The notes beneath the pieces were generated by a model, which was not told the DNA's origin, did not search any database, and saw only the letters and a list, made by a program, of their open reading frames with translations. Shown piece by piece: positions 35,508 to 46,319 of a stretch of 64,000 bases of DNA. The DNA lies in assembly GCF_001618425.1 (NCBI RefSeq), contig NZ_BDCU01000018.1, positions 124,001-188,000 on the forward strand, in the 5' to 3' direction. The stretch is from Nocardia fusca NBRC 14340 (GTDB taxonomy: Bacteria; Actinomycetota; Actinomycetes; Mycobacteriales; Mycobacteriaceae). Each line of letters starts with the position of its first letter. The first letter of the stretch is position 1. A program made the translations under genes and the position numbers.

Positions 35508-36959
35508 GTGAACCCCACCGCGCTGCCCCGTCTCGGGTCGGTCGGCGGCCGCTGGATCGTGCTGGCCACCGTGCTCGGCTCCTCGGTGGCTTCCCTGGAC
35601 GCCACTGTCGTCAATATCGCGCTGCCCCGTATCGGCGCCGCGCTCGATACCGATGTCGCCGGATTGCAGTGGACTCTCAACGGCTACACGCTGACCCTGG
35701 CCTCGTTCATCCTGCTCGGCGGTTCCTTCGGGGACCGTTTCGGCAGGCGTAAGGTTTTCGTCGCCGGCGCTGTGGGTTTCGCTGTCGCGTCGCTGCTGTG
35801 CGGAGCGGCCGTGAACATCGAGATGCTGGTGGCCGCCCGGGTGCTACAGGGGGTGGCCGGAGCCATGCTCACGCCGGGCAGCCTCGCCCTCATCTCCGCC
35901 TCCATCGACAATCGCGATCAGGGCGCGGCGATCGGGCTGTGGTCCGGGTTCAGTGGGGTGGCGGGGGCACTCGGCCCGTTCCTGGGCGGCTGGCTGATCG
36001 AGGTGGCGGGCTGGCGGTCCATCTTCTTCCTCAATGTGCCGCTGGTGGCGATCGTCGTCCTGGTCTCGCTGCGGCATGTGCCCGAGAGCCGCGATCCGAA
36101 AGCGACCGCCCGGCTCGATCTCCCCGGTGCGCTGGTGGTGGCCGCGGCGCTCGGCGCGCTGACGCTGGGGTTGATCGACGAACTTCCGGTCCTGGTGGGT
36201 GCCGGCGGGGTGCTGCTGGCGGTCTTCGTCCTCATCGAGATGCGCAGTGACCACCCACTGGTACCACCGGCCCTGTTCGCCTCCCGGGTTTTCACGGTGG
36301 CCAACCTGGTCACTCTCGCGGTGTACGCCGCGCTCGGCGGAGTGTTCTTCCTGCTGGTACTGGAACTACAGATTGTCGCGGGGTATTCGCCGTTGCTCGC
36401 GGGGCTGGCCACGCTACCGGTGACGCTGTTGATGCTGGCACTCTCGGCGCCGTCCGGCCGGTGGGCCCAGCGGCACGGGCCTCGCCTGCCGATGACATTC
36501 GGGCCGTTGCTCGCCGCGGGCGGGCTGATCCTGCTCCAGCGGGTGGGTCCCGGCGCCTCCTATCCGCTCGATGTACTGCCCGGAGTGCTGGTCTTCGGTC
36601 TCGGTCTGTCGGTGCTGGTCGCCCCGCTCACCGGCGCGGTACTCGGCGCCGTGTCGGCGAGCGAGGCCGGGATCGCTTCCGGAGTGAACAACGCGGTCGC
36701 GCGGACGGCGCAGCTGCTCGCGGTGGCGGCCCTGCCGGGGCTGGTCGGGATCTCCGGTGCGCTGGACGATCCCGCGGTGTTCGACTCCGGTTTCGGTATC
36801 GCCATGTGGATCTGTGCGGGTCTGTTGCTCACCGGCGCGGCGCTGGCCGGGGTGCTGTTGCGGCCGCCGCGGCGGGCACCCGAACCGGCTCGGGTGGACT
36901 GCCTGCCGCAGTGCGGAGTCGGTGGCCCCGCGGTCGCTCCGGCGCGGGCCGCGCAGTGA
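35508..36959 (+). CDS. MFS drug exporter, DHA2 (EmrB/QacA) type
   Basis: About 483 residues, about 14 transmembrane helices. Family motifs: SSVASLDATVVNIALPRIGAALD at helix 1, LQWTLNGYTLTLASFILLGGSFGDRFGRRKVF (motif A after helix 2) and RVLQGVAGAMLTPGSLALI (helix 4). These transporters export hydrophobic compounds using the proton gradient. GTG 35508 (reading VNPTALPRLG) is chosen over GTG 35463, whose first 15 residues are basic and not family-like; neither has a strong ribosome binding site. It converges on the MerR gene. Substrate unknown. Confidence 0.88.
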   Translation: MNPTALPRLGSVGGRWIVLATVLGSSVASLDATVVNIALPRIGAALDTDVAGLQWTLNGYTLTLASFILLGGSFGDRFGRRKVFVAGAVGFAVASLLCGAAVNIEMLVAARVLQGVAGAMLTPGSLALISASIDNRDQGAAIGLWSGFSGVAGALGPFLGGWLIEVAGWRSIFFLNVPLVAIVVLVSLRHVPESRDPKATARLDLPGALVVAAALGALTLGLIDELPVLVGAGGVLLAVFVLIEMRSDHPLVPPALFASRVFTVANLVTLAVYAALGGVFFLLVLELQIVAGYSPLLAGLATLPVTLLMLALSAPSGRWAQRHGPRLPMTFGPLLAAGGLILLQRVGPGASYPLDVLPGVLVFGLGLSVLVAPLTGAVLGAVSASEAGIASGVNNAVARTAQLLAVAALPGLVGISGALDDPAVFDSGFGIAMWICAGLLLTGAALAGVLLRPPRRAPEPARVDCLPQCGVGGPAVAPARAAQ

Positions 36960-37152
36960 CCGGTGTACCGCGGACCGATCAGTCGGTACGGATTTCCCGT
37001 CGCGGTGCATGATCGGAAAGATCCGGGGTAGACGCCGCATATGCATTCGACTCCCCTGGCGGCCGGCGTTTCCGCCGGTGCCGCCCCGTGGACCCGGAGC
37101 GCGCGACATGGTACGACACGGGCGCGCGCGTTCTCCGGTGTGATCCATGTGA

Positions 37153-37488
37153 CTACGGCGTGCCGCGCAGATTGTCGTTGTCCAGGCGCAGCCGGTCGTT
37201 GTCGGCGTGTAGATCGGCATTGGCATCCTCGAGGTCGAGGATGCGGCCGATACCCGTGAGGTTCACGCCGGCGGCGACGAGTTCGGTGATCCGGCGCAGG
37301 CGAGCGAGGTCGTTACCGCTGTAGCGGCGGGTGCCGCCGTCACTGCGCGCGGGGGTGAGCAGACCATGGCGTTCGTAGAGCCGGAGCGTCTGCACGCCGA
37401 TGCCCGCGAGGCCTGCTGCGACCGAGATCCCGTATACCGCCTGATCGGGATTGGGCAGGTGTTGCCCCGGGTCGCGCTCGTGATCCAT
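37153..37488 (-). CDS. MerR-family regulator, HspR-like
   Basis: 111 residues. The MerR winged helix reads YGISVAAGLAGIGVQTLRLYERHGLLTPARSDGGTRRYSGNDLARLRRI, and VAAGVNLTGIGRILDLEDAN resembles the heat-shock repressor HspR. The C-terminal tail (ADLHADNDRLRLDNDNLRG) is a short coiled coil for dimerisation, without a large ligand domain. ATG 37488 has AGGAG nearby. No HspR-type CTTGAG repeat was found, so its target may be the AT-rich island just upstream, shared with the divergent small-ORF/cold-shock genes. Confidence 0.85.
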   Translation of the reverse strand: MDHERDPGQHLPNPDQAVYGISVAAGLAGIGVQTLRLYERHGLLTPARSDGGTRRYSGNDLARLRRITELVAAGVNLTGIGRILDLEDANADLHADNDRLRLDNDNLRGTP

Positions 37489-37536
37489 GCACTCCTCTTC
37501 CTCGTCGTCGTACACGAGGTTTCCTACCTTATCAAC

Positions 37537-37595
37537 TTGCACTAGATAATTGTCGGTGCTATAAGAAATCTGTGTTTTGAGACAGAGATTATCTA
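37537..37595 (+). promoter_or_regulatory. AT-rich divergent promoter island with inverted repeats
   Basis: A strong rightward promoter is visible: -35 TTGCAC (37537-37542), 17-base spacer, -10 TATAAG (37560-37565). Nested around it is an 8-base inverted repeat TAGATAAT (37543-37550) and ATTATCTA (37588-37595). Base composition is far more AT-rich than the surroundings. Placed between the MerR gene and the small ORF/cold-shock pair, it is a likely MerR operator. Promoter elements are read from sequence; regulation is inferred. Confidence 0.6.
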
Positions 37596-37762
37596 AGTCC
37601 GATCGTACTGAGCGGAGTGCACGGGAAGCGGCCACCCGTCGAAGAAGCCGGGTGGTCCGCCCCGGTCCGCCGCACCCACTCCGTCTCGCCCGCGGATATG
37701 CCGCGCCGACGACGAACACCCTTTTGTCCACCCGATTCGCCAGTTTGGAGATGTATCCGGTC

Positions 37763-37906
37763 ATGCCCGCTCCCGAAATATCGACAGCATCGACACGAGA
37801 ACGTACGGAGTCCCGCTCAGAGGCCCGGGTGGTCTGGCCGGAGCCCAGCCCGCTCGACGAGTGGTGGAACCGGGTCATGGGCGCCTCGAAAGCGGGCGTC
37901 CGGTGA
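37763..37906 (+). CDS. Small ORF overlapping the cold-shock-domain gene
   Basis: 47 residues if begun at ATG 37763 (51 from ATG 37751; a TTG at 37577 near the predicted transcript start would give 109). It is hydrophilic and ends [24 protein letters not shown] lies 12 bases upstream of 37763. Its stop TGA overlaps the GTG of the cold-shock-domain gene (GTGA), a coupling arrangement that supports translation. I do not recognise a family; it could be a leader peptide or a small protein in its own right. Confidence 0.4.
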   Translation: MPAPEISTASTRERTESRSEARVVWPEPSPLDEWWNRVMGASKAGVR

Positions 37907-38196
37907 CGGCGCCCGCCTCTGCGCGACTGGAGAACGAATCCGGCGCCTCGCTATCCCGGCCGGCGGCCGAGCGCTCCTCGGTCCGGTCCGGCCGGGTGAT
38001 CTGGTACGACGCCCAGAAGGGCTTCGGCTACATCGATCCCGACGACGATATCGCTCCGGTCTTCGTGGAGTACCGGAGTATCGACGCCGACGGGTACCGA
38101 GTCCTCTTCGCCGACCAGCGCGTGGAGTTCTCCACGGTCGCACGCGCCGGTGGGGCGGAGGCCGTAGCGGTACGTCTCTGCGATCGAGCCGCCTGA
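37903..38196 (+). CDS. Cold-shock-domain protein with N-terminal extension
   Basis: 97 residues. The cold-shock fold is in residues about 28-95: [32 protein letters not shown] carries RNP1-like KGFGYI and RNP2-like VFVEY; the rest ([20 protein letters not shown]) completes the barrel. It is divergent from classic CspA (longer, acidic insertion DPDDDIA, with FVEY replacing FVHF), and has a 27-residue Ser/Ala-rich lead. Probably a single-stranded nucleic acid binder. GTG 37903 overlaps the upstream small ORF. It sits between a MerR regulator and furA-katG, suggesting a stress role. Confidence 0.78.
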   Translation: MTAPASARLENESGASLSRPAAERSSVRSGRVIWYDAQKGFGYIDPDDDIAPVFVEYRSIDADGYRVLFADQRVEFSTVARAGGAEAVAVRLCDRAA

Positions 38197-38273
38197 GCGA
38201 CGAACAGGATCGAACTCGACATGACGAGCAAATCGCCGTGACCAGTGCAGATGGTCGAACGCGCAGTGAATGC

Positions 38274-38302
38274 TTGACTCATTCCAGAAAAGAGACCAGA
38301 CT
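38274..38302 (+). promoter_or_regulatory. furA promoter, probable leaderless transcript
   Basis: -35 TTGACT (38274-38279), 17-base spacer, -10-like CAGACT (38297-38302). The furA GTG follows seven bases later, so the transcript would start at or next to the start codon. The AT-rich core (ATTCCAGAAAAGAGACCAG) resembles the autoregulatory FurA target region of mycobacterial furA genes. Promoter reading is direct; leaderless initiation and FurA binding are inferred from that family. Confidence 0.55.
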
Positions 38303-38309
38303 TTCGGCT

Positions 38310-41008
<2,699 letters not shown>

Positions 41009-41022
41009 TCTGTGCCGCGGAG

Positions 41023-41052
41023 TCCGGGCCGTCCTGTACGGGGTGGCCCGGA
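41023..41052 (+). terminator. Hairpin terminator after katG
   Basis: TCCGGGCC (41023-41030) pairs with GGCCCGGA (41045-41052) around a 14-base loop, starting 14 bases past the katG stop. No T-run. Confidence 0.5.
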
Positions 41053-41153
41053 TCCGTCTCCGGCGGACGGTCACGAGTTCGCGCGCCGGTCCGCGCGGAT
41101 CCTCGTCACCGCGGCGCCGGCCTCGGCCGCGGGCCGCCGGTGAGCCGCGCGCT

Positions 41154-41254
41154 CAGGGTTCGGGGATCTCGACTCCGAAGTTCTCGCGGGTGATATCGGC
41201 AGGCTCCGGGCCGCCGCGGACACCGGTGTCGAGCGCGTCGATGGCGTCGAGTGC
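41154..41254 (-). pseudogene. Possible C-terminal gene fragment downstream of the PknK-like gene
   Basis: Leftward from 41254 to the TGA at 41154-41156 the frame reads ALDAIDALDTGVRGGPEPAD followed by ITRENFGVEIPEP, with natural codon use and a charged tail that looks like a real protein C terminus. There is no start or ribosome binding site, and the frame breaks before the stop of the PknK-like gene. It may be the remnant of a deleted gene. Weak evidence; chance coding-like sequence is possible. Confidence 0.22.
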
Positions 41255-41279
41255 CGTGCGCGGCCTCGGCGAGCAGGTT

Positions 41280-44200
41280 TCAGTGCTGCGCGTTCTCCAC
41301 CACCCAGGCCGCGATCTGAGCGCGTGAGGTGAACCCCAGCTTGGTCAGGATGTTCTCCACATGGCCCTGGGCGGTGCGCTGCGAGATCACCAGCTTGCTC
41401 GCGATCTGCTTGTTGCTGAGCCCTTGGGCGACCAGTTCGGCGACCTGACGTTCCCGCCGGGTGAGCTTCGCCGCATGGTCTGCCGGGCCGCCCGCGGCGG
41501 TGGCCGGTTCGCCGAGCGCGTAGGCCACGGCGGCATCAATGCCCATGCTCTGTCCTTGCTGAAGGGCCGCGTCGAATCGGCGGTCACCCAAAGCCGTCCG
41601 GGCATCGTGCTCGCATTTCTCGTGGAAGGCGGCCGCCACCCGGACCCCCGCCGGACGCAATTCCTCTGCTGCGCCCATGAGTACCGCGGCACGCTCGGCG
41701 TCCGCGGGGATATCGAGAACCCAGGCCAGCGCCTCCAGACAGAACATGTTGATCACTGTGCTGTTCAGGCCACTGTTGACCCGCAACGCATCCTGTATCA
41801 GCTGCTTGGCCCGTTTCCGGTCGCCGTCCCGCCAGGCTGCGACACCGATGCCGCGCAGAGCCGTCGCGCGATGAAGCACTTCACCGCGCGGCTCGGCGAT
41901 CGCGAGAACCTCCCGGTAGTACTCGCTTGCCCGGGTGGTCTCCGCGCTCAGTTCGTGTGCCCAGCCGAGCAGGGTGAGAGCGCTCATCCGCAGCCGATCC
42001 GCAGGGTCGGCGCCGGTCAGTTCCACGGCGCTTTCGAAATGGGGGAGTGCGGTGGCGGGTTCGCCGCGGCTCACGGCGAAAAGCCCTTCGAAATAGGCGA
42101 TCTGCGCGCGGCACATCGGCTCGGTCTCGCGCTCGGCGAGTTCCTGGGCTTCCGCCAGAGCGTCCGTCGCCGCCGGGAATTCGCCGTGCATCGCGGCCAA
42201 CTTGCCCGCCGCGCACAAAGCTTCGATCCGGTTGGGCACCGAATGCCACCCGGAGCGCGCGAGCATGCGCTGCATCCACGATCGGCCCTCTCCGTAGAGC
42301 CCACGGAAGTTCCAGAACTCGAAGAGCCCGGCAGCCGTCCGCAGACCGGCATCCACCGCCGCCTCGGTGTCCTCGGCCAGACAGTATTCGAGTGCTTCGC
42401 GCAGGTTGGGTTGTTCCCGGGCAAGCCGGGCGATCCAGCGGGGCTGCTCGGCGCTGATCCAACCGGCGGTGGCCTCCGCGCACAGCCGCTCGTACCACTC
42501 GCGATGCCGCCGGCGCAGTTCTCCCTCCCTACCGGCTTCTCGTAAGCTCTCCCGGCCGTAGTCGCGCAGGGTCTGCAGCATCCGGAAACGCACGACGCCG
42601 TCGGTTTCCTCCCGGATGAGAATCGATTTGTCCACCAGCGACGACAGCACGTCCAGCACGCTGTCCGGGCCGGGACCTATATCGCAGACATCCTCCGCGG
42701 CGTCCAGTTCGCAGCTTCCGGAGAACACCGAGAGCTGGGCCCACAACCGCTGTTCGGCCGGAGTGCACAGGTCGTAACTCGAGGCCATACACAGGCGCAG
42801 GGTCCGCTGACGGGTCGGTGCGGTGCGACTGGCCCGGGTGAGCACCGGGTTGCGGATACCCATCCGTTCCAGAATCTGCTGCGGTGTCATGGTGCGCAGC
42901 CGGGCGGCCGCCAATTCGATGGCCAGAGGCAACCCGTCCAAGCGCGCACAGATCCGCGCCACGGCATCCTTGTTGCTCTCGTCGAGTTCGAAACCCGGGA
43001 CTGCCGCGGCGGCGCGTTCGGCGAACAGGGTGACCGCGTCGAAACGGGGCAGGCCGAGCAGTGTGGGCACCCGGCCCGGGTCGGGAACCATCAGCGGCGT
43101 CACCCGCAGCACCGCCTCACCGGCGATGTTCAAGGGTTCGCGGCTGGTGGCGAGGATTCTCAGTCCCGAACAGCCCTTCAACAGGGCTTCGTCCAGTTCC
43201 GCGACCGCGCGCACCAATTGCTCACAGTTGTCCAGCACCAGCAGTGTTTCGCGCGGGCACAGGTACTCCACCAGCACATCGAGCAGCGGCCGGCCGGTTT
43301 CGTCGCGCAGCCCGACCGCGTCGGCCACCACATCGACCAGGATCGCGCGGTCGGAGACATCGGTGAGGTCGACCAGCCACACACCATCCGGGAAGTCCCG
43401 CCGCACCTGTGACGCCACCCGCAGCGCCAGTCTCGTCTTTCCCACGCCGCCGGTTCCGGTGAGAGTCACCAGCCGGGAGTTCGCCAGCAGGTTCTTCACC
43501 TCCAGCACTTCGGTGCGCCGGTTGACGAGACTGGTCAGCTCCAGGGGGATGTTCCCGTTGCGGTCGCCGCCGATCGGTTTGCGCTGTGCCGGTAGCCGGG
43601 GCTTGTCCGCGGGCTCTTCGCGGGCGAGTTGCTCCTGCAGCGCCATCTCGTCCACCGGGTATCCGTGCCGCTCCTGCAGCCGGCGGATGTACTGTCCCAG
43701 GGCCGCGGCCGACGGACGCTTCCGGCTGTCCCGGTTCATCGCCGATTCCACCAGGTCACTGATATCGGCGGCCACGCCGCTCTCCCTCAGGTCCGGCAGC
43801 GGCTGGGTGGTGATCCGCAGGAACTGGGTCACCATTTTCTCACCGCTGCGCCGCTCGAACGCCGCGTGCCCGGTGAGTGCGCAGAACATGGTGGCGCCGA
43901 GCCCGTACACATCGGCGCTGGGTGTGGGCGGTTCGCCTTCGAGGACTTCGGGGGCGGTGAAGGCCGGCGAGCCGGTCACGGTGCCCGCGGCGGTGCGGAA
44001 ACCACCCGCGATATGCGCGATGCCGAAATCGGTCAGCGCGGGCTCCCCGTAATCGGTGAGCAGGATATTGCCGGGTTTCACATCCCGGTGCACGACGCCG
44101 AGCCGGTGTGCGCTCTCCAGCGCACCGGCGATCTTCACGCCGATCTGCAGCACGTCCTCGGCGGCCAGCGGCCCGTGGTCGCGAATCCAGGTGTCCAGGG

Positions 44201-44528
44201 AGCCCAGCGGATAGAACGGGGTCACCAGATAAGGCCGCCCCCGGGCGGTGACGCCCTCCTCCAGCACGGTGACGATATTGGGATGCCCGGTCAACCGGCC
44301 CATCGCACGTTGCTCCCGGGCGAAGCGGGCACGATTGTCCTCGTCGGATTCCGCGGCCATCAGTTTCACCGCGACCGTCCGGTCCAGCGGCTCCTGCTTG
44401 CACCGGTAGACCACACCGAATCCGCCGCGACCGACTTCCGCCGCGTCCTCGAATCCGGCAGCGTCCAGTTCCGTCGCGACGGTCATCGTCGACTCGCGGC
44501 GTGTGCGTGCGGGGTCGTCGCTGTTCAT
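41280..44528 (-). CDS. pknK: PknK-like Ser/Thr kinase - ATPase - LuxR regulator
   Basis: About 1082 residues, close to mycobacterial PknK. Domains in order: Ser/Thr kinase (residues about 20-280; VGRGGFGVVYRC P-loop, VAVKLMA Lys, VHRDVKPGNILL catalytic loop, TDFGIAH); NB-ARC/AAA ATPase (about 340-640; LTGTGGVGKTRLAL Walker A, LLVLDNCEQL Walker B); TPR-like helices (about 690-960); C-terminal LuxR helix-turn-helix (LTRRERQVAELVAQGLSNKQIASKL). It probably phosphorylates targets and binds DNA in response to a signal. ATG 44528 chosen; GTG 44546 or ATG 44486 possible. No membrane segment. Confidence 0.93.
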   Translation of the reverse strand: MNSDDPARTRRESTMTVATELDAAGFEDAAEVGRGGFGVVYRCKQEPLDRTVAVKLMAAESDEDNRARFAREQRAMGRLTGHPNIVTVLEEGVTARGRPYLVTPFYPLGSLDTWIRDHGPLAAEDVLQIGVKIAGALESAHRLGVVHRDVKPGNILLTDYGEPALTDFGIAHIAGGFRTAAGTVTGSPAFTAPEVLEGEPPTPSADVYGLGATMFCALTGHAAFERRSGEKMVTQFLRITTQPLPDLRESGVAADISDLVESAMNRDSRKRPSAAALGQYIRRLQERHGYPVDEMALQEQLAREEPADKPRLPAQRKPIGGDRNGNIPLELTSLVNRRTEVLEVKNLLANSRLVTLTGTGGVGKTRLALRVASQVRRDFPDGVWLVDLTDVSDRAILVDVVADAVGLRDETGRPLLDVLVEYLCPRETLLVLDNCEQLVRAVAELDEALLKGCSGLRILATSREPLNIAGEAVLRVTPLMVPDPGRVPTLLGLPRFDAVTLFAERAAAAVPGFELDESNKDAVARICARLDGLPLAIELAAARLRTMTPQQILERMGIRNPVLTRASRTAPTRQRTLRLCMASSYDLCTPAEQRLWAQLSVFSGSCELDAAEDVCDIGPGPDSVLDVLSSLVDKSILIREETDGVVRFRMLQTLRDYGRESLREAGREGELRRRHREWYERLCAEATAGWISAEQPRWIARLAREQPNLREALEYCLAEDTEAAVDAGLRTAAGLFEFWNFRGLYGEGRSWMQRMLARSGWHSVPNRIEALCAAGKLAAMHGEFPAATDALAEAQELAERETEPMCRAQIAYFEGLFAVSRGEPATALPHFESAVELTGADPADRLRMSALTLLGWAHELSAETTRASEYYREVLAIAEPRGEVLHRATALRGIGVAAWRDGDRKRAKQLIQDALRVNSGLNSTVINMFCLEALAWVLDIPADAERAAVLMGAAEELRPAGVRVAAAFHEKCEHDARTALGDRRFDAALQQGQSMGIDAAVAYALGEPATAAGGPADHAAKLTRRERQVAELVAQGLSNKQIASKLVISQRTAQGHVENILTKLGFTSRAQIAAWVVENAQH

Positions 44529-44705
44529 GGGGTGGGCGCGATCCACCGCGTCTGGTTGTGGGCACCGGGTAACATACGCGTCCTTCTCGCCACCTCAACT
44601 CTATCGCCGGGGCACTCCGGCGGCGAGGCGTTGTGCCCGGGAAGGTCGTGGCAGGGCGCGGTGCGGGCGGCTCATCCCGGGGGGCGCGGGATACGGCGGG
44701 GGCGG

Positions 44706-45122
44706 TCACTCCGCGGCGAGAGCCGGCTGCCCGCCGCTGATCACGAATACCGGGAAGCGGTCCCCGCGCGGCGGCGCCTGGAAGCGCACCCGGACCGGCC
44801 GGCGCCCGGCACCGGGCAGTTCACCGTGGATCGTCGTGTAGACCCAGGGCCCCTCGTCGAGTTCCACGATCGCTATCGCGGACTCCACCGCTTCGGCGCG
44901 GGCGTTCGGCGCACCGGCAATTTTCCGCCAGCACACGATGGATCCGCTCCCGGTCGAGGGGACACGCTCGAAATTGTCGCACCGGCATGCCGAGCACCGG
45001 GTGACCGGCGGGGCGAACAGCCTGCTGCAGCTTCCGCACCGGCGGATCATCAGCGCGGCCTCGGTGCACTCCGCGTACAGATCACTGCAGCCCGGGACGT
45101 TGTCGGAATTCCACTCGTGCAT
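44706..45122 (-). CDS. Zn-ribbon/OB-fold protein (DUF35-like)
   Basis: 138 residues. A rubredoxin-like zinc ribbon is formed by CGSCSRLFAPPVTRCSAC (two CxxC pairs, residues about 29-46), followed by an OB-fold half with GSIVCWRKIAGAPNA and FQAPPRG, as in acyl-CoA-binding DUF35 proteins that accompany thiolases and lipid-transfer proteins. No thiolase neighbour is present, so it is a stand-alone copy. ATG 45122. Possible role in acyl-CoA handling. Confidence 0.82.
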   Translation of the reverse strand: MHEWNSDNVPGCSDLYAECTEAALMIRRCGSCSRLFAPPVTRCSACRCDNFERVPSTGSGSIVCWRKIAGAPNARAEAVESAIAIVELDEGPWVYTTIHGELPGAGRRPVRVRFQAPPRGDRFPVFVISGGQPALAAE

Positions 45123-45679
45123 TACTGCCCTCGATGTGATGGTTGCCGATTCGTTCGGCTTCCAGGGTCGGGTATCGGGCGCGGATACGCGCCGGTCGAA
45201 CGGCCCCGGGTATACCTGTTTTCGGATAATGCCCGGTCAGGTCGGTGCCGGATCGCTCGCAGGGACCGTTCAGTGGGAGTGGCGGGGGTCATACCCGGTA
45301 CCGCCCCGGGTGGCGCCGTCGCGACGGACCGGCCTTCGGGTTCGTCGCATCGGGGACATGCACTCGCGCGCATCTCGAATGTATTGCTCCGGAATTCCGT
45401 GCCGATGAGTCCGGCTACGAGCCGTCCGGTGCCCGGAACACCTGGACGGTCCGTCACCGCGGTGCCGAACCGGTGAATCCGTTTGTGATCTTCGCGTTGC
45501 CCAGAAGGGCTTCGGTCGGTACGGAGAATCCGGCACCGGACCGGGCCCGATCGGGTCCGTTGCCCGGTATGCGAAACAACTCCCGATCGCCCGTATCGAC
45601 AATCTTCGATAAATGAATCAGCCGCTATTGCTGTGGTGATATATGTGAAACTCACGTTAAATGTGTGGCGGAGGACGAC
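45123..45679. other. Intergenic region, about 560 bases, no gene found
   Basis: The open frames here are Arg/Pro/Ser-rich shadows without ribosome binding sites. The last 90 bases (about 45590-45670) are clearly AT-rich, with ATATATG and TTAAAT runs, and could hold a promoter, but I cannot pair convincing -35 and -10 boxes. Confidence 0.5.
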
Positions 45680-45712
45680 AACAGCCCGCCGGAGGTGACC
45701 CGGCGGGCTGTT
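45680..45712 (-). terminator. Intrinsic hairpin terminator of the 32-residue peptide gene
   Basis: AACAGCCCGCCGG (45680-45692) pairs perfectly over 13 bases with CCGGCGGGCTGTT (45700-45712), seven-base loop. It starts 34 bases past the stop of the peptide gene on the minus strand. TTTT follows on the plus side, so it could also stop rightward transcription. Confidence 0.75.
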
Positions 45713-45746
45713 TTCACAGGATTCCCTGCTCATGCGCAGCGCATAC

Positions 45747-45845
45747 TTACTCGGCAGAGAAGCTCGACAGGGTTCCGATGCCGCCGAAGATGTCGCCGAA
45801 GGCGCCGAAGAAATCGCCGAGGGCGCTGAAGTCCATTGAACCCAT
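45747..45845 (-). CDS. Tiny acidic amphipathic peptide, possible PorA/PorH-like or phenol-soluble-modulin-like
   Basis: 32 residues, start ATG 45845 with AGGAG seven bases upstream, stop TAA. It begins MGSMDFSALGDFFGAFGD and ends IGTLSSFSAE. Phe/Ile/Leu recur every three to four residues (F6, L9, F12/F13, F16, I19/F20, I23, L26) while the only charges are D5, D11, D18 and the C-terminal Glu, so an amphipathic acidic helix without Lys/Arg is expected; there is no signal peptide. Corynebacterial cell-wall channels PorA/PorH are similarly short, acidic and leaderless, so such a role is possible. Terminator downstream and AT-rich promoter region upstream support a real gene. Confidence 0.7.
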   Translation of the reverse strand: MGSMDFSALGDFFGAFGDIFGGIGTLSSFSAE

Positions 45846-46319
45846 GATATTGCTCCTGTCGTATCCGTTGCTTCGGCGATGCCGTCTGCGCCGCCGCACA
45901 CCTTGGTACTGGTGTTATCCGAACGTTATAGGTATCGCGGGTTAAATCAAACTGAATTGTGATCCATCCGACACAATTGGATCGGCGCTGGGAATTACAT
46001 GGATGTCAGCCGGAAGAGGGAGCAAGATCGCGCAGCGGGATTAATTGCGTGAATTTCTCATATATTGCGGTAGCGGGGTAAAACGATGCATTTCGCACAG
46101 GTAATTATGTGTTGTTCTGGGGCTCTTGCGTTTCCGTCGTCGCCGCTGTGGTCCGCCGGCCGCGGCTGTCCTCCTTCGGCGGTGCCCGCGATCGTCGGTT
46201 CGGGCGACGCGCCCGCCCGCCGCGCGGCCGGAGCTTTGCGGCAGGTACGCACCGGACCGGTAGATGGGAAGGCCGGGCAGCGATCCTGACCGGACGCCTC
46301 GCCGTGCGCGCCCGGCGGG
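45846..46319. other. AT-rich promoter region and gene-free stretch
   Basis: No supported gene. It is AT-rich from 45920 to 46110, unlike its neighbours. On the minus strand, -10-like TATAAC (45925-45930) with GTTTGA (45947-45952) 16 bases away may drive the tiny peptide gene, giving a leader of about 75 bases. A 67-codon frame at 46086-46289 lacks a ribosome binding site and is not called. Confidence 0.5.

Noticed and set aside
45270..45602. Minus-strand frame of 110 codons
   Set aside because: Arg/Thr/Pro-rich shadow-like product, no ribosome binding site, no family.
46086..46289. 67-codon frame in the AT-rich region
   Set aside because: No ribosome binding site and Pro/Arg/Ser-rich composition beyond the first 12 residues.
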